Positions 20,153 to 28,694 of a stretch of 64,000 nucleotides of DNA are shown here, one piece after another; position 1 is the stretch's first letter; every line of letters starts with the position of its first letter. Source of the DNA: Streptomyces sp. MMG1533. Its GTDB lineage: Bacteria > Actinomycetota > Actinomycetes > Streptomycetales > Streptomycetaceae. Made by a program: the position numbers and the translations under genes. The notes beneath the pieces are model-generated. The model ran no database searches and was not told the DNA's origin. It worked only from the letters and a program-made list of their open reading frames with translations. The stretch is from contig NZ_LGDG01000189.1 of NCBI RefSeq assembly GCF_001279775.1, forward strand, positions 40,599-104,598, in the 5' to 3' direction.

Positions 20153-20518
20153 GTGCACAACTACGATGTTCCCCGCCGCCAGTTCCCGTCGCTCCCGTCT
20201 GCGCGAGTGGCTCAGGATCCTCCGGGCGGCCACTCGGCCACGCCGATCTACGACGCGCTCTACGCCGAGTACGTCAAGTCGTTCCGTTCGCTGCCGGGTG
20301 ACCGCAGCGGCGAGGACGAGCTGGGCTTCACCGCCTTCGGGAACATCCCGCACGCCACGGGCTCGTTCAGCAACTCGTACAGCGCCTACAGCGCGGGGGC
20401 CTACAGCGCCCGCCAGCAGTCGCAGTGGCAGCGCGTGGGGCAGATCGGGCAGCAGCACAGCACCGGGATGCACCACGTTCCGGCGGCGCTGCCGCCCGGG
20501 CCCCGCAGAGGCATCTGA
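20153..20518 (+). CDS. Small conserved hypothetical protein
   Basis: 121 residues from GTG 20153. N-terminus MHNYDVPRRQFPSLPSARV, middle ATPIYDALYAEYVKSFRSLPGDRS, then a Ser/Tyr/Ala-rich stretch (FSNSYSAYSAGAYSARQQ) and His/Pro-rich tail. No signal or membrane segment. I believe it is a Streptomyces-restricted family of unknown role (possibly DUF6643, from memory). No ribosome site is evident before the start, so the message may be leaderless. Ends at a strong terminator shared with der. Confidence 0.65.
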   Translation: MHNYDVPRRQFPSLPSARVAQDPPGGHSATPIYDALYAEYVKSFRSLPGDRSGEDELGFTAFGNIPHATGSFSNSYSAYSAGAYSARQQSQWQRVGQIGQQHSTGMHHVPAALPPGPRRGI

Positions 20519-20521
20519 GCC

Positions 20522-20562
20522 ATGAAGGAAGGGCGGCCCCGACGGGGCCGCCCTTCCTTCAT
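20522..20562. terminator. Bidirectional terminator between small hypothetical and der
   Basis: Perfect 19-bp arms (20522-20540 and 20544-20562) with loop GAC, between convergent genes. Confidence 0.9.
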
Positions 20563-20569
20563 GCGTGCG

Positions 20570-22045
20570 TCACTTCTTCTTGCCGCGCTTCTCGCGCACC
20601 CGCACCGAGATGTGGATCGGCGTCCCCTCGAAACCGAACTCCTCGCGCAGACGGCGCTCGATGAAGCGCCGGTAGCCCGCCTCGATGAAGCCGGAGGCGA
20701 AGAGCACGAAACGCGGGGGCTTGGTGCCGGCCTGGGTGCCGAACAGGATGCGCGGCTGCTTGCCGCCCCGGACGGGGTGCGGGTGGGCGGCGACCAGTTC
20801 GCCGAGGAAGGCGTTCAGGCGGCCCGTGGGGACGCGGGTCTCCCAGCCGGCCAGTGCCGTCTCGATCGCCGGGACCAGCTTCTCCATGTGGCGTCCGGTG
20901 CGCGCCGAGACGTTCACCCGGGGCGCCCAGGCGACCTGCGCGAACTCGGTCTCGATCTCACGCTCCAGGTAGTAGCGGCGCTCCTCGTCGAGGGTGTCCC
21001 ACTTGTTGTAGGCGATGACGAGCGCGCGGCCCGCGTCCACGGCCATGGTGACGATGCGCTGGTCCTGGACCGAGATGGACTCGGAGGCGTCGATCAGGAT
21101 GACCGCCACCTCGGCCTTCTCGACGGCGGCCGCGGTGCGCAGCGAGGCGTAGTAGTCGGCGCCCTGCTGGAGGTGGACGCGCTTGCGGATGCCCGCCGTG
21201 TCGACGAACTTCCAGGTGACGCCGCCGAGTTCGATCAACTCGTCGACCGGGTCGCGGGTGGTGCCCGCGACTTCGTTGACGACGACGCGCTCCTCGTTCG
21301 CCACCTTGTTCAGCAGCGAGGACTTGCCGACGTTCGGGCGGCCGATGAGCGCGATGCGGCGCGGGCCGCCGACAGCGGTGCCGAAGGTCTGCTCGGGCGC
21401 CTCCGGCAGGGCCTCCAGGACGGCGTCCAGCATGTCGCCGGTGCCGCGGCCGTGCAGCGCGGAGATGGGGTGCGGCTCGCCGAGGCCCAGGGACCACAGG
21501 TAGGCCGCGTCGGCCTCGCCGCTCTGGCCGTCGACCTTGTTGGCGGCCAGCACGACGGGCTTGCCGGCCTTGCGCAGCAGGCGTACGACCGCCTCGTCGG
21601 TGTCGGTCGCGCCGACCTTGGCGTCCACGACGAACACGACCGCGTCGGCCGCCTCGATCGCGTATTCGGCCTGTGCGGCCACCGAGGCGTCGATGCCGAG
21701 GACGTCCTGCTCCCAGCCGCCGGTGTCGACGAGCTTGAAGCGGCGGCCCGCCCACTCCGCCTCGTAGGTGACGCGGTCGCGGGTGACACCGGGCTTGTCC
21801 TCGACGACGGCCTCGCGGCGGCCGATGATGCGGTTCACCAGAGTCGACTTGCCGACGTTCGGCCGGCCGACGACGGCGAGAACGGGCAGCGGCCCGTGAC
21901 CGGCCGCCTCGATCGCCCCCTCGACGTCCTCGACGTCGAAGCCCTCTTCCGCGGCGAGCTCCATGAACTCCGCGTACTCGACGTCGCCGAGCGCCCCGTG
22001 GTCGTGCTCCTCGCCCGAGCCGTCGGAGTGGATGTGGTCGTTCAT
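20570..22045 (-). CDS. der: Ribosome-associated GTPase Der (EngA)
   Basis: 491 residues with two tandem GTPase domains and a C-terminal KH-like domain. G1 of domain 1 is [10 protein letters not shown] (about 59-68) with DTGGW and NKVD; domain 2 has [14 protein letters not shown] and NKWD. The C-terminus [10 protein letters not shown]...[18 protein letters not shown] and lysine-rich end RGKKK match Der. Needed for 50S subunit assembly. The roughly 55-residue acidic, His-containing N-terminal extension is typical of actinobacterial Der. GAGGT lies nine bases before the ATG. Last gene of the aroH-tyrA-cmk-plsC-der group. Confidence 0.97.
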   Translation of the reverse strand: MNDHIHSDGSGEEHDHGALGDVEYAEFMELAAEEGFDVEDVEGAIEAAGHGPLPVLAVVGRPNVGKSTLVNRIIGRREAVVEDKPGVTRDRVTYEAEWAGRRFKLVDTGGWEQDVLGIDASVAAQAEYAIEAADAVVFVVDAKVGATDTDEAVVRLLRKAGKPVVLAANKVDGQSGEADAAYLWSLGLGEPHPISALHGRGTGDMLDAVLEALPEAPEQTFGTAVGGPRRIALIGRPNVGKSSLLNKVANEERVVVNEVAGTTRDPVDELIELGGVTWKFVDTAGIRKRVHLQQGADYYASLRTAAAVEKAEVAVILIDASESISVQDQRIVTMAVDAGRALVIAYNKWDTLDEERRYYLEREIETEFAQVAWAPRVNVSARTGRHMEKLVPAIETALAGWETRVPTGRLNAFLGELVAAHPHPVRGGKQPRILFGTQAGTKPPRFVLFASGFIEAGYRRFIERRLREEFGFEGTPIHISVRVREKRGKKK

Positions 22046-22125
22046 GAAGTCCGTACCTCGTTCATCGTGGTGATCGGTGGAACACCCGGTCCGTTTGTCC
22101 GAGTTGATCCACTACTCAGTGTCGC

Positions 22126-22779
22126 CTAACGGCCGGTCAGCCGCCTGGCGTTTTCCAGGTGTGCGGTGAGCTGCTTCTGGATGCGTTCGGTCGCCTCGTC
22201 GAGCGCCTTGCGCGTACGTCGTCCGCTGCCGTCGCCCGCCTCGAACGGGTCGCCGAAGACGACGTCGACTCGGCTGCGCAGCGGGGGCAGCCCCTTTACC
22301 AACCGTCCGGGCCGGTCGGAACTTCCCAGTACGGCGACCGGAACGATCGGGGCACCGCCGCGTACGGCGAAGTACGCGAGCCCGGCGCGCAGTGCGGCGA
22401 AGTCGCCCTCGCCGCGAGTGCCCTCCGGGAAGATCCCGAGGACGCCGCCGCCCGCCAGCACGCCCAGCGCCTGGGTGATCGCCGTGCGGTCGGTGGTGTC
22501 GCGGTCCACCTTGACCTGCCCGATGCCGAGCAGGAAGGGGTCGAGCGGCCCGATGAACGCTTCCTTCTTGATCAGGAAGTGCGCGGGCCGGGGCGCCACA
22601 CCCATGACCATCGGGCCGTCGATGACGTGGGAGTGATTGACGGCGAAGATCACCGGGCCGGTCGCCGGGACCCGCCAGGCGCCGAGCACACGCGGCTTCC
22701 ACAGGCCGTACATCAGGCCGACGCCGATGCGCCGCCCGACCTCGGCACCCTTCTCCGAGGGCACGGACGAGGCGCTCAC
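22126..22779 (-). CDS. plsC: 1-acyl-sn-glycerol-3-phosphate acyltransferase-like protein
   Basis: 217 residues of the PlsC/LPLAT family, which move an acyl group to lysophosphatidic acid or a related acceptor at the membrane. The catalytic H-x4-D motif is in VNHSHVIDGP, followed by FLIKKEAF and the acceptor motif FPEGTRGEG. The start is GTG 22779, which overlaps the cmk stop as GTGA; an upstream ATG at 22818 inside cmk is less likely. The cmk-plsC-der order is conserved in actinobacteria. Confidence 0.9.
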   Translation of the reverse strand: MSASSVPSEKGAEVGRRIGVGLMYGLWKPRVLGAWRVPATGPVIFAVNHSHVIDGPMVMGVAPRPAHFLIKKEAFIGPLDPFLLGIGQVKVDRDTTDRTAITQALGVLAGGGVLGIFPEGTRGEGDFAALRAGLAYFAVRGGAPIVPVAVLGSSDRPGRLVKGLPPLRSRVDVVFGDPFEAGDGSGRRTRKALDEATERIQKQLTAHLENARRLTGR

Positions 22780-23462
22780 TTCCCGGCCCGCTTCTCCTCG
22801 ACGAGCGTGACGACGCACTCGATGACCTGCGCCAGCGTGAGCTCGGTGGTGTCCACCTCGACCGCGTCGTCGGCCTTGGCCAACGGCGAGGTCTTACGGC
22901 TGGAGTCGGCCGCGTCCCGCTTGATCAGGGCCTCACGGGTGGCGTTGACATCGGCCCCCTTCAGCTCACCGCTGCGACGGGCGGCGCGTGCCTCCGGCGA
23001 TGCGGTGAGGAAGATCTTCAGGTCGGCGTCGGGCAGCACGGTCGTACCGATGTCACGGCCCTCGACGACGATGCCCTGCTCGGCGGTGGCCGCGATGGAG
23101 CGCTGCAGCTCGGTGATCCGGGCGCGCACCTCGGCCACCGCGCTGACCGCGCTGACCTGGGAGGTGACCTCCTGGGTGCGGATCGGGGCGGCCACATCCG
23201 TGCCGTCGACCGTGATCGTGGGGTTCGACGGATCGGTGCCGGAGACGATGTCGGGCTTGCCGGCCGCCGCCGCGATCTCCGACGGGTCGTCGGTGTCGAT
23301 CCCGTTGCTCACCATCCACCAGGTGATCGCCCGGTACTGGGCGCCGGTGTCGAGGTAGCTCAGGCCGAGCTGGGCGGCGACGGCCTTCGACGTGCTCGAC
23401 TTGCCCGTGCCGGAGGGGCCGTCTATGGCGACAATCACGGGCTGGGCGGCGCCGTTTTCCAC
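22776..23462 (-). CDS. cmk: Cytidylate kinase
   Basis: 228 residues, phosphorylates CMP/dCMP with ATP. The P-loop IDGPSGTGKSSTSK (about 14-27), LDTGAQYRAITW, the CMP-specific insert region and GRDIGTTVLPDADLKIFLTAS plus RRSGEL and RDAADSSR match Cmk. GTG start at 23462 with GGAAGG about 15 bases upstream. Coupled to plsC by GTGA. Confidence 0.96.
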   Translation of the reverse strand: MENGAAQPVIVAIDGPSGTGKSSTSKAVAAQLGLSYLDTGAQYRAITWWMVSNGIDTDDPSEIAAAAGKPDIVSGTDPSNPTITVDGTDVAAPIRTQEVTSQVSAVSAVAEVRARITELQRSIAATAEQGIVVEGRDIGTTVLPDADLKIFLTASPEARAARRSGELKGADVNATREALIKRDAADSSRKTSPLAKADDAVEVDTTELTLAQVIECVVTLVEEKRAGK

Positions 23463-23536
23463 GGGGGGACACCTTCCTGGTGCGTGGTGGGAGTGTGCGG
23501 GGACGCTAAAGCGCCCCGCACAAGGTTACTGGCTCG

Positions 23537-23586
23537 CCGGAGGCCTCCTTACTGGCGGATGCCGCAGGCCTTCCTACTGGCGGATG
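23537..23586. repeat. Two tandem 25-bp repeats spanning the tyrA stop codon
   Basis: Units 23537-23561 and 23562-23586 match at 22 of 25 positions; a third partial unit (GGTTACTGGCTCG, from 23524) precedes them. The unit nearest tyrA includes its last codons and stop (CGCCAGTAG on the minus strand), so the array is a decayed duplication of the gene's end. Confidence 0.7.
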
Positions 23587-24659
23587 GCCCAGCCCCGCTC
23601 CCGCAGCGCCGCCGTCAGGACCGGCGCCGCCTTCGGCTCCACCATCAGCTGCACCAGACCGGCCTGCTGCCCGGTCGCGTGCTCGATGCGTACGTCCTCG
23701 ATGTTGACCCCGGCCATCCCCGCGTCCGCGAAGATGCGGGCCAGCTGGCCCGGCTGGTCGTCGATGAGGACGGCCACGACCTCGTACGCCCGCGGCGCGG
23801 ACCCGTGCTTGCCGGGGACCCGGACCTGTCCCGCGTTGCCGCGTCGCAGGACGCCCTCGACACCGGCGGTGCCCTCGCGCCGCTTGTCCTCGTCGGAGGA
23901 CTGCAGGGCCCGCAGCGCCCGGACCGTCTCGTCGAGGTCGGCGGAGACGTCCGCGAGGAGGTCGGCGACCGGCCCGGGGTTCGCGGACAGGATGTCGATC
24001 CACATCCCGGGGTCGGACGCGGCGATCCGGGTCACGTCCCGGATGCCCTGCCCGCACAGCCGTACGGCGGCCTCCTCGGCGTGCTCGAGGCGCGCGGCGA
24101 CCATGCTGGAGACCAGGTGGGGCATGTGGGAGACGAGGGCCACGGCACGGTCGTGGGCGTCGGAGTCCATCACCACCGGCACGGCACGGCAGTGCGAGAC
24201 CAGCTCCAGGGCGAGGTTCAGCACCTCGGTGTCGGTGTCCCGGGTCGGCGTCAGCACCCAGGGGCGGCCCTCGAAGAGGTCGCCGGTGGCGGCCAGCGGG
24301 CCGGACTTCTCGCGGCCCGACATGGGGTGGCTGCCGATGTACGCCGACAGGTCGAGGCCGAGCGCCTCCAGCTCACGGCGCGGGCCGCCCTTGACGCTGG
24401 CCACGTCGAGGTAGCCGCGGGCGACGCCCCGGCGCATCGCGTCGGCGAGGACCCCGGCCACGTGGGCGGGCGGCGCGGCGACGATCGCGAGGTCGACGGG
24501 CTGCCCGGGCGCCTCGTCGGTGCCGGCGCCGAGCGCGGCCGCCGTACGGGCCTGCTCCGGGTCGTGGTCGGCGAGGTGGACGACGACGCCCCGCTGGGAC
24601 AGGGCGAGGGCCGCGGACGTACCGATGAGTCCGGTGCCGATGACGAGGGCGGTTCTCAC
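23574..24659 (-). CDS. tyrA: Prephenate dehydrogenase with C-terminal ACT domain
   Basis: 361 residues, NAD-dependent oxidative decarboxylation of prephenate to 4-hydroxyphenylpyruvate in tyrosine synthesis. The N-terminal Rossmann motif is VIGTGLIGTSAALAL; IGSHPMSGREKSGP holds the catalytic/substrate residues. The C-terminus (about 285-361; VAVLIDDQPGQLARIFADAGMAGVNIEDVRIE) is an ACT domain, suggesting feedback control by an aromatic amino acid. GTG 24659 overlaps the aroH stop as GTGA. The stop codon lies in a tandem repeat. Confidence 0.94.
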   Translation of the reverse strand: MRTALVIGTGLIGTSAALALSQRGVVVHLADHDPEQARTAAALGAGTDEAPGQPVDLAIVAAPPAHVAGVLADAMRRGVARGYLDVASVKGGPRRELEALGLDLSAYIGSHPMSGREKSGPLAATGDLFEGRPWVLTPTRDTDTEVLNLALELVSHCRAVPVVMDSDAHDRAVALVSHMPHLVSSMVAARLEHAEEAAVRLCGQGIRDVTRIAASDPGMWIDILSANPGPVADLLADVSADLDETVRALRALQSSDEDKRREGTAGVEGVLRRGNAGQVRVPGKHGSAPRAYEVVAVLIDDQPGQLARIFADAGMAGVNIEDVRIEHATGQQAGLVQLMVEPKAAPVLTAALRERGWAIRQ

Positions 24660-25018
24660 TGGGCGATGTCCTTGCGCAGGGCGGCCGCGGCACCGAGGTA
24701 GACGTGCGCGATGTCGGCGCGGGACCGGTCGGACTCGATGTGCGCGAGGACGCGGACGACGCGGGGCATGGCGCCCTCGATGTCCAGTTCCTGGGCGCAG
24801 ATCAGCGGGACGTCCACGATGCCGAGCTTGCGGGCCGCGGCGGCCGGGAAGTCGCTGTGCAGGTCGGGCGTGGCCGTGAACCAGATGCTGATCAGGTCGT
24901 CCGGGGTGAGGCCGTTGCGCTCCAGGACCGCGGTGAGCAGGGCCCCGACCTGCTCGTCCATGTGGCCGGCCTCGTCCCGCTCGAGCTGGACGGCTCCCCT
25001 CACCGCTCGTACCGCCAC
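24656..25018 (-). CDS. aroH: Chorismate mutase, AroH class
   Basis: 120 residues of the trimeric AroH type, converting chorismate to prephenate, the substrate of the coupled TyrA. AVRAVRGAVQLERDE supplies the N-terminal active-site Arg, followed by SIWFTATPDLHSDFPAAAAR, and DIAHVYLGAAAALRKD holds the Arg/Tyr near the C-terminus. GTG 25018 has AGGAG six bases or so upstream. First gene of the group. Confidence 0.95.
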   Translation of the reverse strand: MAVRAVRGAVQLERDEAGHMDEQVGALLTAVLERNGLTPDDLISIWFTATPDLHSDFPAAAARKLGIVDVPLICAQELDIEGAMPRVVRVLAHIESDRSRADIAHVYLGAAAALRKDIAQ

Positions 25019-25260
25019 GATGCTGCTCCTTGCTGATGTATCTGTCGGCTCTTGGTACGTCCAGCCTAGTCAGCGCGCCTGGAGCCGGTGCGCGGCGCCC
25101 GACCGCTGAGACGGCACGCGTGTCCCGCGACGAACTCCGCCAAGGTCACCCGTATCGCCCAATTCCGCTACTTGGGGTGAGAAAGCCCCCGTGCGCCTCT
25201 GGACGGCAGACCCCCCGGTCCGCTCTCATGGCAGGAAGCTCGCCTCGGGGGAGGCCTCTC

Positions 25261-25929
25261 ATGAAGCGTTCCGGACCACTTGTCACTCTGCTCGCAGGAC
25301 TGCTGCTGGGCCTGTTCATGCTGTCGCTCAACGCGACGACGGGGACGAAGAGCGCCTCCACCTCGTACGCGGAGGAGTCACCGGAGGCGGCCACGCCCTC
25401 CCCGGCGCCCACCGGGACCACCGCGCCCCCCTCACCGTCCCCGTCCCCGTCCCGCACCCCGATCCCCGACGCCGACTACGCGGGCCGCACCACCGACGAC
25501 TCCGCCTCAGTCGCCGTCACACTGCGCGACGGCAAGGCGATCGCGTACTTCTGCGACGGCCGCGCGAAGGAGTCCTGGCTGAAGGGCGACGTCGAGGACG
25601 ACGGCACGATGAAGCTCACCGGCAAGCAGGGCGCCCGGCTGAACGGCACCCTCAAGGAGGGCAAGCGGATCAGCGGCACCGTCGACGTCGACGGCGGCCG
25701 GTACGCCTTCACCGCCGACAAGGCGAAGAAGCCGTCCGGGCTGTACCGGGCGACGGCGACGGTGCGCGGCGCGAAGGTCGACGGCGGCTGGATCGTCCTG
25801 CCGGACGGCCGGCAGGTCGGCATCCTCACCCGCGACGGCGAACCCTCACAAGCACCGCGGATCGACCCGGAGACCGGCGCGGTGACGGTCGACGGACAGC
25901 AGCTCACGGCACGCCCCGTCACCCCTTGA
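25261..25929 (+). CDS. Secreted or membrane-anchored hypothetical protein
   Basis: 222 residues from ATG 25261 (GGGGGAGG upstream). N-terminal hydrophobic segment LVTLLAGLLLGLFMLSLNA (signal peptide or anchor), a Pro/Ser/Thr linker (PSPAPTGTTAPPSPSPSPS), then a beta-rich domain (ADYAGRTTDDSASVAVTLRDG ... GRYAFTADKAKKPSGLYRATA). No catalytic motif recognised. Only 18 bases separate it from the membrane protein gene downstream, which is itself coupled to a Rieske protein gene, so it is probably a third, external component of that unit. Confidence 0.75.
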   Translation: MKRSGPLVTLLAGLLLGLFMLSLNATTGTKSASTSYAEESPEAATPSPAPTGTTAPPSPSPSPSRTPIPDADYAGRTTDDSASVAVTLRDGKAIAYFCDGRAKESWLKGDVEDDGTMKLTGKQGARLNGTLKEGKRISGTVDVDGGRYAFTADKAKKPSGLYRATATVRGAKVDGGWIVLPDGRQVGILTRDGEPSQAPRIDPETGAVTVDGQQLTARPVTP

Positions 25930-25947
25930 CCCTTCCCGGAGTCGTTC

Positions 25948-26532
25948 ATGACCGTCGACCCGAACGCCGCCACCCAGAACTTCCCCTCCCCGGAATCCGG
26001 CCACGGCCGCCCGCACCCGGCCCGCTATCTGGTCCCGGCGCTGGTCGCCGCCGCAGTGGCGGTGGGCCTGGGCGTGTACGGGAAGGTCCACGACCCGGCC
26101 GGGACCGCCTTCAACCTGGCCGGCTTCAACAGCACCGGGGCGGTGAAGTCGTGGCTGGCCACCGTCGCGTTCTTCTTCGCACTCGTCCAGGTGGTCTCGG
26201 CGGCGATGGTGTACGGCAGGCTGCCGGGCCCGCGCTGGTCCGCGACCCTGCACCGCTGGTCGGGCCGGGTGGCGTTCCTGGTGTCGGTACCGGTCGCGGT
26301 GCACTGTCTGTACGCTTTCGGCTATCAGACATATGAATCGCGCGTTATGTGGCACTCTCTGCTGGGTTGCTTCTTCTTCGGTGCCTTCAGTGCCAAGATG
26401 CTGCTGCTCCGCTCGGAGCGACTCCCCGGCTGGTTGCTGCCCATCGTCGGCGGCCTGGTCTTCACCGCGCTCACGATCATCTGGCTCACCTCTGCCCTCT
26501 GGTTCTTCCGCACCTTCGGAGTGACGACATGA
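25948..26532 (+). CDS. Polytopic membrane protein with conserved-looking His residues (DUF6529-like)
   Basis: 194 residues, about five membrane segments. His in LHRWSGRVAFL, VAVHCLYAF and RVMWHSLLGCFFFG fall in or near helices, the arrangement seen in b-type heme proteins such as cytochrome b561/ferric-reductase-like families. The family name DUF6529 is from memory and heme binding is inference. ATGA overlap with the following Rieske gene shows tight coupling, suggesting the two form a membrane electron-transfer complex. Confidence 0.75.
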   Translation: MTVDPNAATQNFPSPESGHGRPHPARYLVPALVAAAVAVGLGVYGKVHDPAGTAFNLAGFNSTGAVKSWLATVAFFFALVQVVSAAMVYGRLPGPRWSATLHRWSGRVAFLVSVPVAVHCLYAFGYQTYESRVMWHSLLGCFFFGAFSAKMLLLRSERLPGWLLPIVGGLVFTALTIIWLTSALWFFRTFGVTT

Positions 26533-26939
26533 CTCAAGGCCCGACGCGGCGCACGGTTCTCCTCGCGACGGGTGCGGCGGCACTGACCGTCGGATGCAGC
26601 GAGTACGGCGACGACAACGACTCGGGTTCGTCCTCGGTGGACGCCACCGCCGGGCAGGTGCTGGCGAAGACGGGCGACATCCCGGTCGGCGGCGGCAAGA
26701 TCTTCGCGGACGAGAAGATCGTCGTCACCCAGCCGAAGGAGGGCGAGTTCAAGGCCTTCTCCAACATCTGCACCCACCAGCAGTGCCCGGTGGCCAACGT
26801 CTCCGACGGCACCATCAACTGCACCTGCCACGGCAGCAAGTTCAGCATCACCGACGGTTCGGTGGAGAACCCGCCCGCGACGAAGCCGCTGCCCGCGAAG
26901 CAGATCGCGGTGGAAGGCGACTCGATCACCCTGGCCTGA
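26529..26939 (+). CDS. Rieske [2Fe-2S] lipoprotein with Tat signal
   Basis: 136 residues. The N-terminus TRRTVLLATGAAALTVGC combines a twin-arginine signal with a lipobox Cys, so the folded cluster protein should be exported and lipid-anchored. The Rieske ligands are CTHQQCPV and CTCHGSKF (two Cys, two His). It resembles small actinobacterial 'QcrA-like/Rieske 2Fe-2S' proteins rather than the bc1 subunit. Coupled to the His-containing membrane protein upstream. Its stop lies in a palindrome that also contains the stop of the convergent gene. Confidence 0.9.
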   Translation: MTQGPTRRTVLLATGAAALTVGCSEYGDDNDSGSSSVDATAGQVLAKTGDIPVGGGKIFADEKIVVTQPKEGEFKAFSNICTHQQCPVANVSDGTINCTCHGSKFSITDGSVENPPATKPLPAKQIAVEGDSITLA

Positions 26940-26949
26940 CGCGTCAGGC
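26934..26949. terminator. Palindrome containing the stop codons of two convergent genes
   Basis: GCCTGAC-GC-GTCAGGC: the TGA of the Rieske gene and the TGA (minus strand) of the ADP-ribosylglycohydrolase gene are mirror images four bases apart. Short stem, so weak as a terminator. Confidence 0.45.
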
Positions 26950-27960
26950 GTCCCAGAGCGCCCCGAGGGTCACCAGCTCCCCCTGGTACTCGATCCGGTC
27001 CGCCCACTCGGCCGGCCAGGCATCCGCACCCAGATACGCGCCCGCGAAGGCGCCCGCCAGGCACGCGATCGAGTCCGAGTCGCCGGCCGTGCAGGCGGCC
27101 CGGCGCAGGGCCGTCACCGGCTCGTCGACGAAGAGCAGGAAGCTCAACAGCCCGGTCGCCATGGCCTCTTCGGCGATCCATCCCTCCCCGGTGGCCAGGC
27201 ACGGGTCGGTCTCGGGCGAGGGCGAGCGCAGGGCGTCCTGGAGGCGCCCCAGGATCGCCAGGCACTCGTCCCACCCCCGGGCGATGAAGTGCTCGGGGCC
27301 GGGGTCCTGGCTCCGCGTCCACAGGTCGCCGAGCCAGCGCTCGTGGTACCGGCTGCGGTTCTCCTCGGCGTACGACCGCAGCAGCCCGACCAGTTCGGCC
27401 GGCTCGGCGCCGTGCGCGAGCAGCCGTACGGCGTGCGCGGTGAGGTCGGACGCGGCGAGTGCCGTCGGATGCCCGTGCGTGAGGGCGGACTGCAACTGGG
27501 CTGCGCCCGCGCGCTGTTCGTCGCTCAGGCCGGGGACCAGCCCGAGGGGCGCGACCCGCATGTTGGCGCCGCAGCCCTTGGAGCCGATCTGGCTGGCGTC
27601 CTGCCAGGGCAGGTCCGGACGCTCTAGGAGGGCGCAGGCCCGCAGGCACGTGTTGCCCGGAGCCCGGTTGTTCTCCGGGGAGCGGTTCCAGGCGATGAAC
27701 TCCTGCCGTACGGGCTCGGCCATGTCGGGCCCGAGCACTCCCCGGTCCATGGCCGTCCGCAGCCCCTTGCCCAGCGCCAGCGTCATCTGCGTGTCGTCGG
27801 TGACGAGAGCGGGTGTCGGCAGCGACATGGCCCGCCAGGGCCCGAACCTGTCGATGATCGTCGACACGCCGTGGAACTCGGTCGGGTATCCGAGCGCGTC
27901 ACCGAGGGCGAGCCCGATGAGCGAGCCCGTGGCGGCGCGCTTGGTGAGGGTCGTGGTCAT
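26944..27960 (-). CDS. ADP-ribosylglycohydrolase family protein
   Basis: 338 residues of the DraG/ARH family, which remove ADP-ribose from proteins or other targets using two Mg ions. Metal motifs visible: GLALGDALGYPTE near the N-terminus, TDDTQMTLALG, and TAGDSDSIACLAGAFAGA near the C-terminus. ATG 27960 has GGAAGGACG upstream and overlaps the stop of the Nudix regulator (ATGA); an ATG at 28149 lies inside that gene and is rejected. Pairing with an ADP-ribose-type Nudix regulator suggests a role in ADP-ribose/NAD turnover. Confidence 0.9.
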   Translation of the reverse strand: MTTTLTKRAATGSLIGLALGDALGYPTEFHGVSTIIDRFGPWRAMSLPTPALVTDDTQMTLALGKGLRTAMDRGVLGPDMAEPVRQEFIAWNRSPENNRAPGNTCLRACALLERPDLPWQDASQIGSKGCGANMRVAPLGLVPGLSDEQRAGAAQLQSALTHGHPTALAASDLTAHAVRLLAHGAEPAELVGLLRSYAEENRSRYHERWLGDLWTRSQDPGPEHFIARGWDECLAILGRLQDALRSPSPETDPCLATGEGWIAEEAMATGLLSFLLFVDEPVTALRRAACTAGDSDSIACLAGAFAGAYLGADAWPAEWADRIEYQGELVTLGALWDA

Positions 27961-28688
27961 GCGGGACGTCCTTCCCGGGACGGTCGGAGGAGAGGGGGCT
28001 GCAGAGCGGTGGCGGGGCCCGCGCGGTACAGCGCGGCGGGTTTGCCACGACCGCCGGTCAGCCGGGCGGCACCGGGCACCGCTTCGACGAACCCGGGTGT
28101 GGCGAGGACCTTGCGCCGGAAGTTGGGCCGGTCGAGCGTGGTGCCCCACACGGTCTCGTAGACCTGCTGCAACTCGCCGAGCGTGAACTCGGGCGGGCAG
28201 AAGGCGGTGGCGAGGCAGGTGTTCTCGAGCTTGGCGCCGACGCGTTCGTGGGCGTCGGCCAGGATGTGGTCGTGGTCGAAGGCGAGCGGCCGGGCGGCGT
28301 CGTACGGCACCCAGCGCGCCTGCACCGCGTCGCTGCCGCCGTGCGGCTCGGGCGGGTCCGGGAGCAGGGCGGCGAACGCGACCGACACGACCCGCATCCG
28401 GGGGTCCCGGTCGGGCTCGCTGTAGGTCCGCAACTGCTCAAGATGCAGCCCGGAGACATCCGCGAGCCCGGTCTCCTCGGCCAGCTCCCGCCGAGCGGCC
28501 GTCTCCGCCGACTCGTCCGGCTGCACGAAGCCACCGGGCAGGGCCCAGCGCCCGGCGTACGGCTCCTGCCCCCGCTCGACGAGCAGCACGTGCAGCGCGC
28601 TCGCGCGAAGGGTGAGGACGGCGAGGTCGACGGTGACGGCGAAGGGTTCGTAGGCGTACTTGTCGTAGACCTCGTTGTCGCTGCCCAT
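27957..28688 (-). CDS. NrtR-like Nudix transcriptional regulator
   Basis: 243 residues. A Nudix domain (about 15-150) with an apparently intact box (GGFVQPDESAETAARRELAE then ETGL) is followed by a winged-helix segment FTLGELQQVYETVWGTTLDRPNFRRKV typical of NrtR regulators of NAD metabolism, which sense ADP-ribose or related molecules. The intact box means it could also hydrolyse its ligand. ATG 28688 is preferred over 28694 because AGAGGGTGG then has usable spacing; that ribosome site is inside the upstream palindrome. Coupled to the ADP-ribosylglycohydrolase. Confidence 0.85.
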   Translation of the reverse strand: MGSDNEVYDKYAYEPFAVTVDLAVLTLRASALHVLLVERGQEPYAGRWALPGGFVQPDESAETAARRELAEETGLADVSGLHLEQLRTYSEPDRDPRMRVVSVAFAALLPDPPEPHGGSDAVQARWVPYDAARPLAFDHDHILADAHERVGAKLENTCLATAFCPPEFTLGELQQVYETVWGTTLDRPNFRRKVLATPGFVEAVPGAARLTGGRGKPAALYRAGPATALQPPLLRPSREGRPA

Positions 28689-28694
28689 CCGCAT

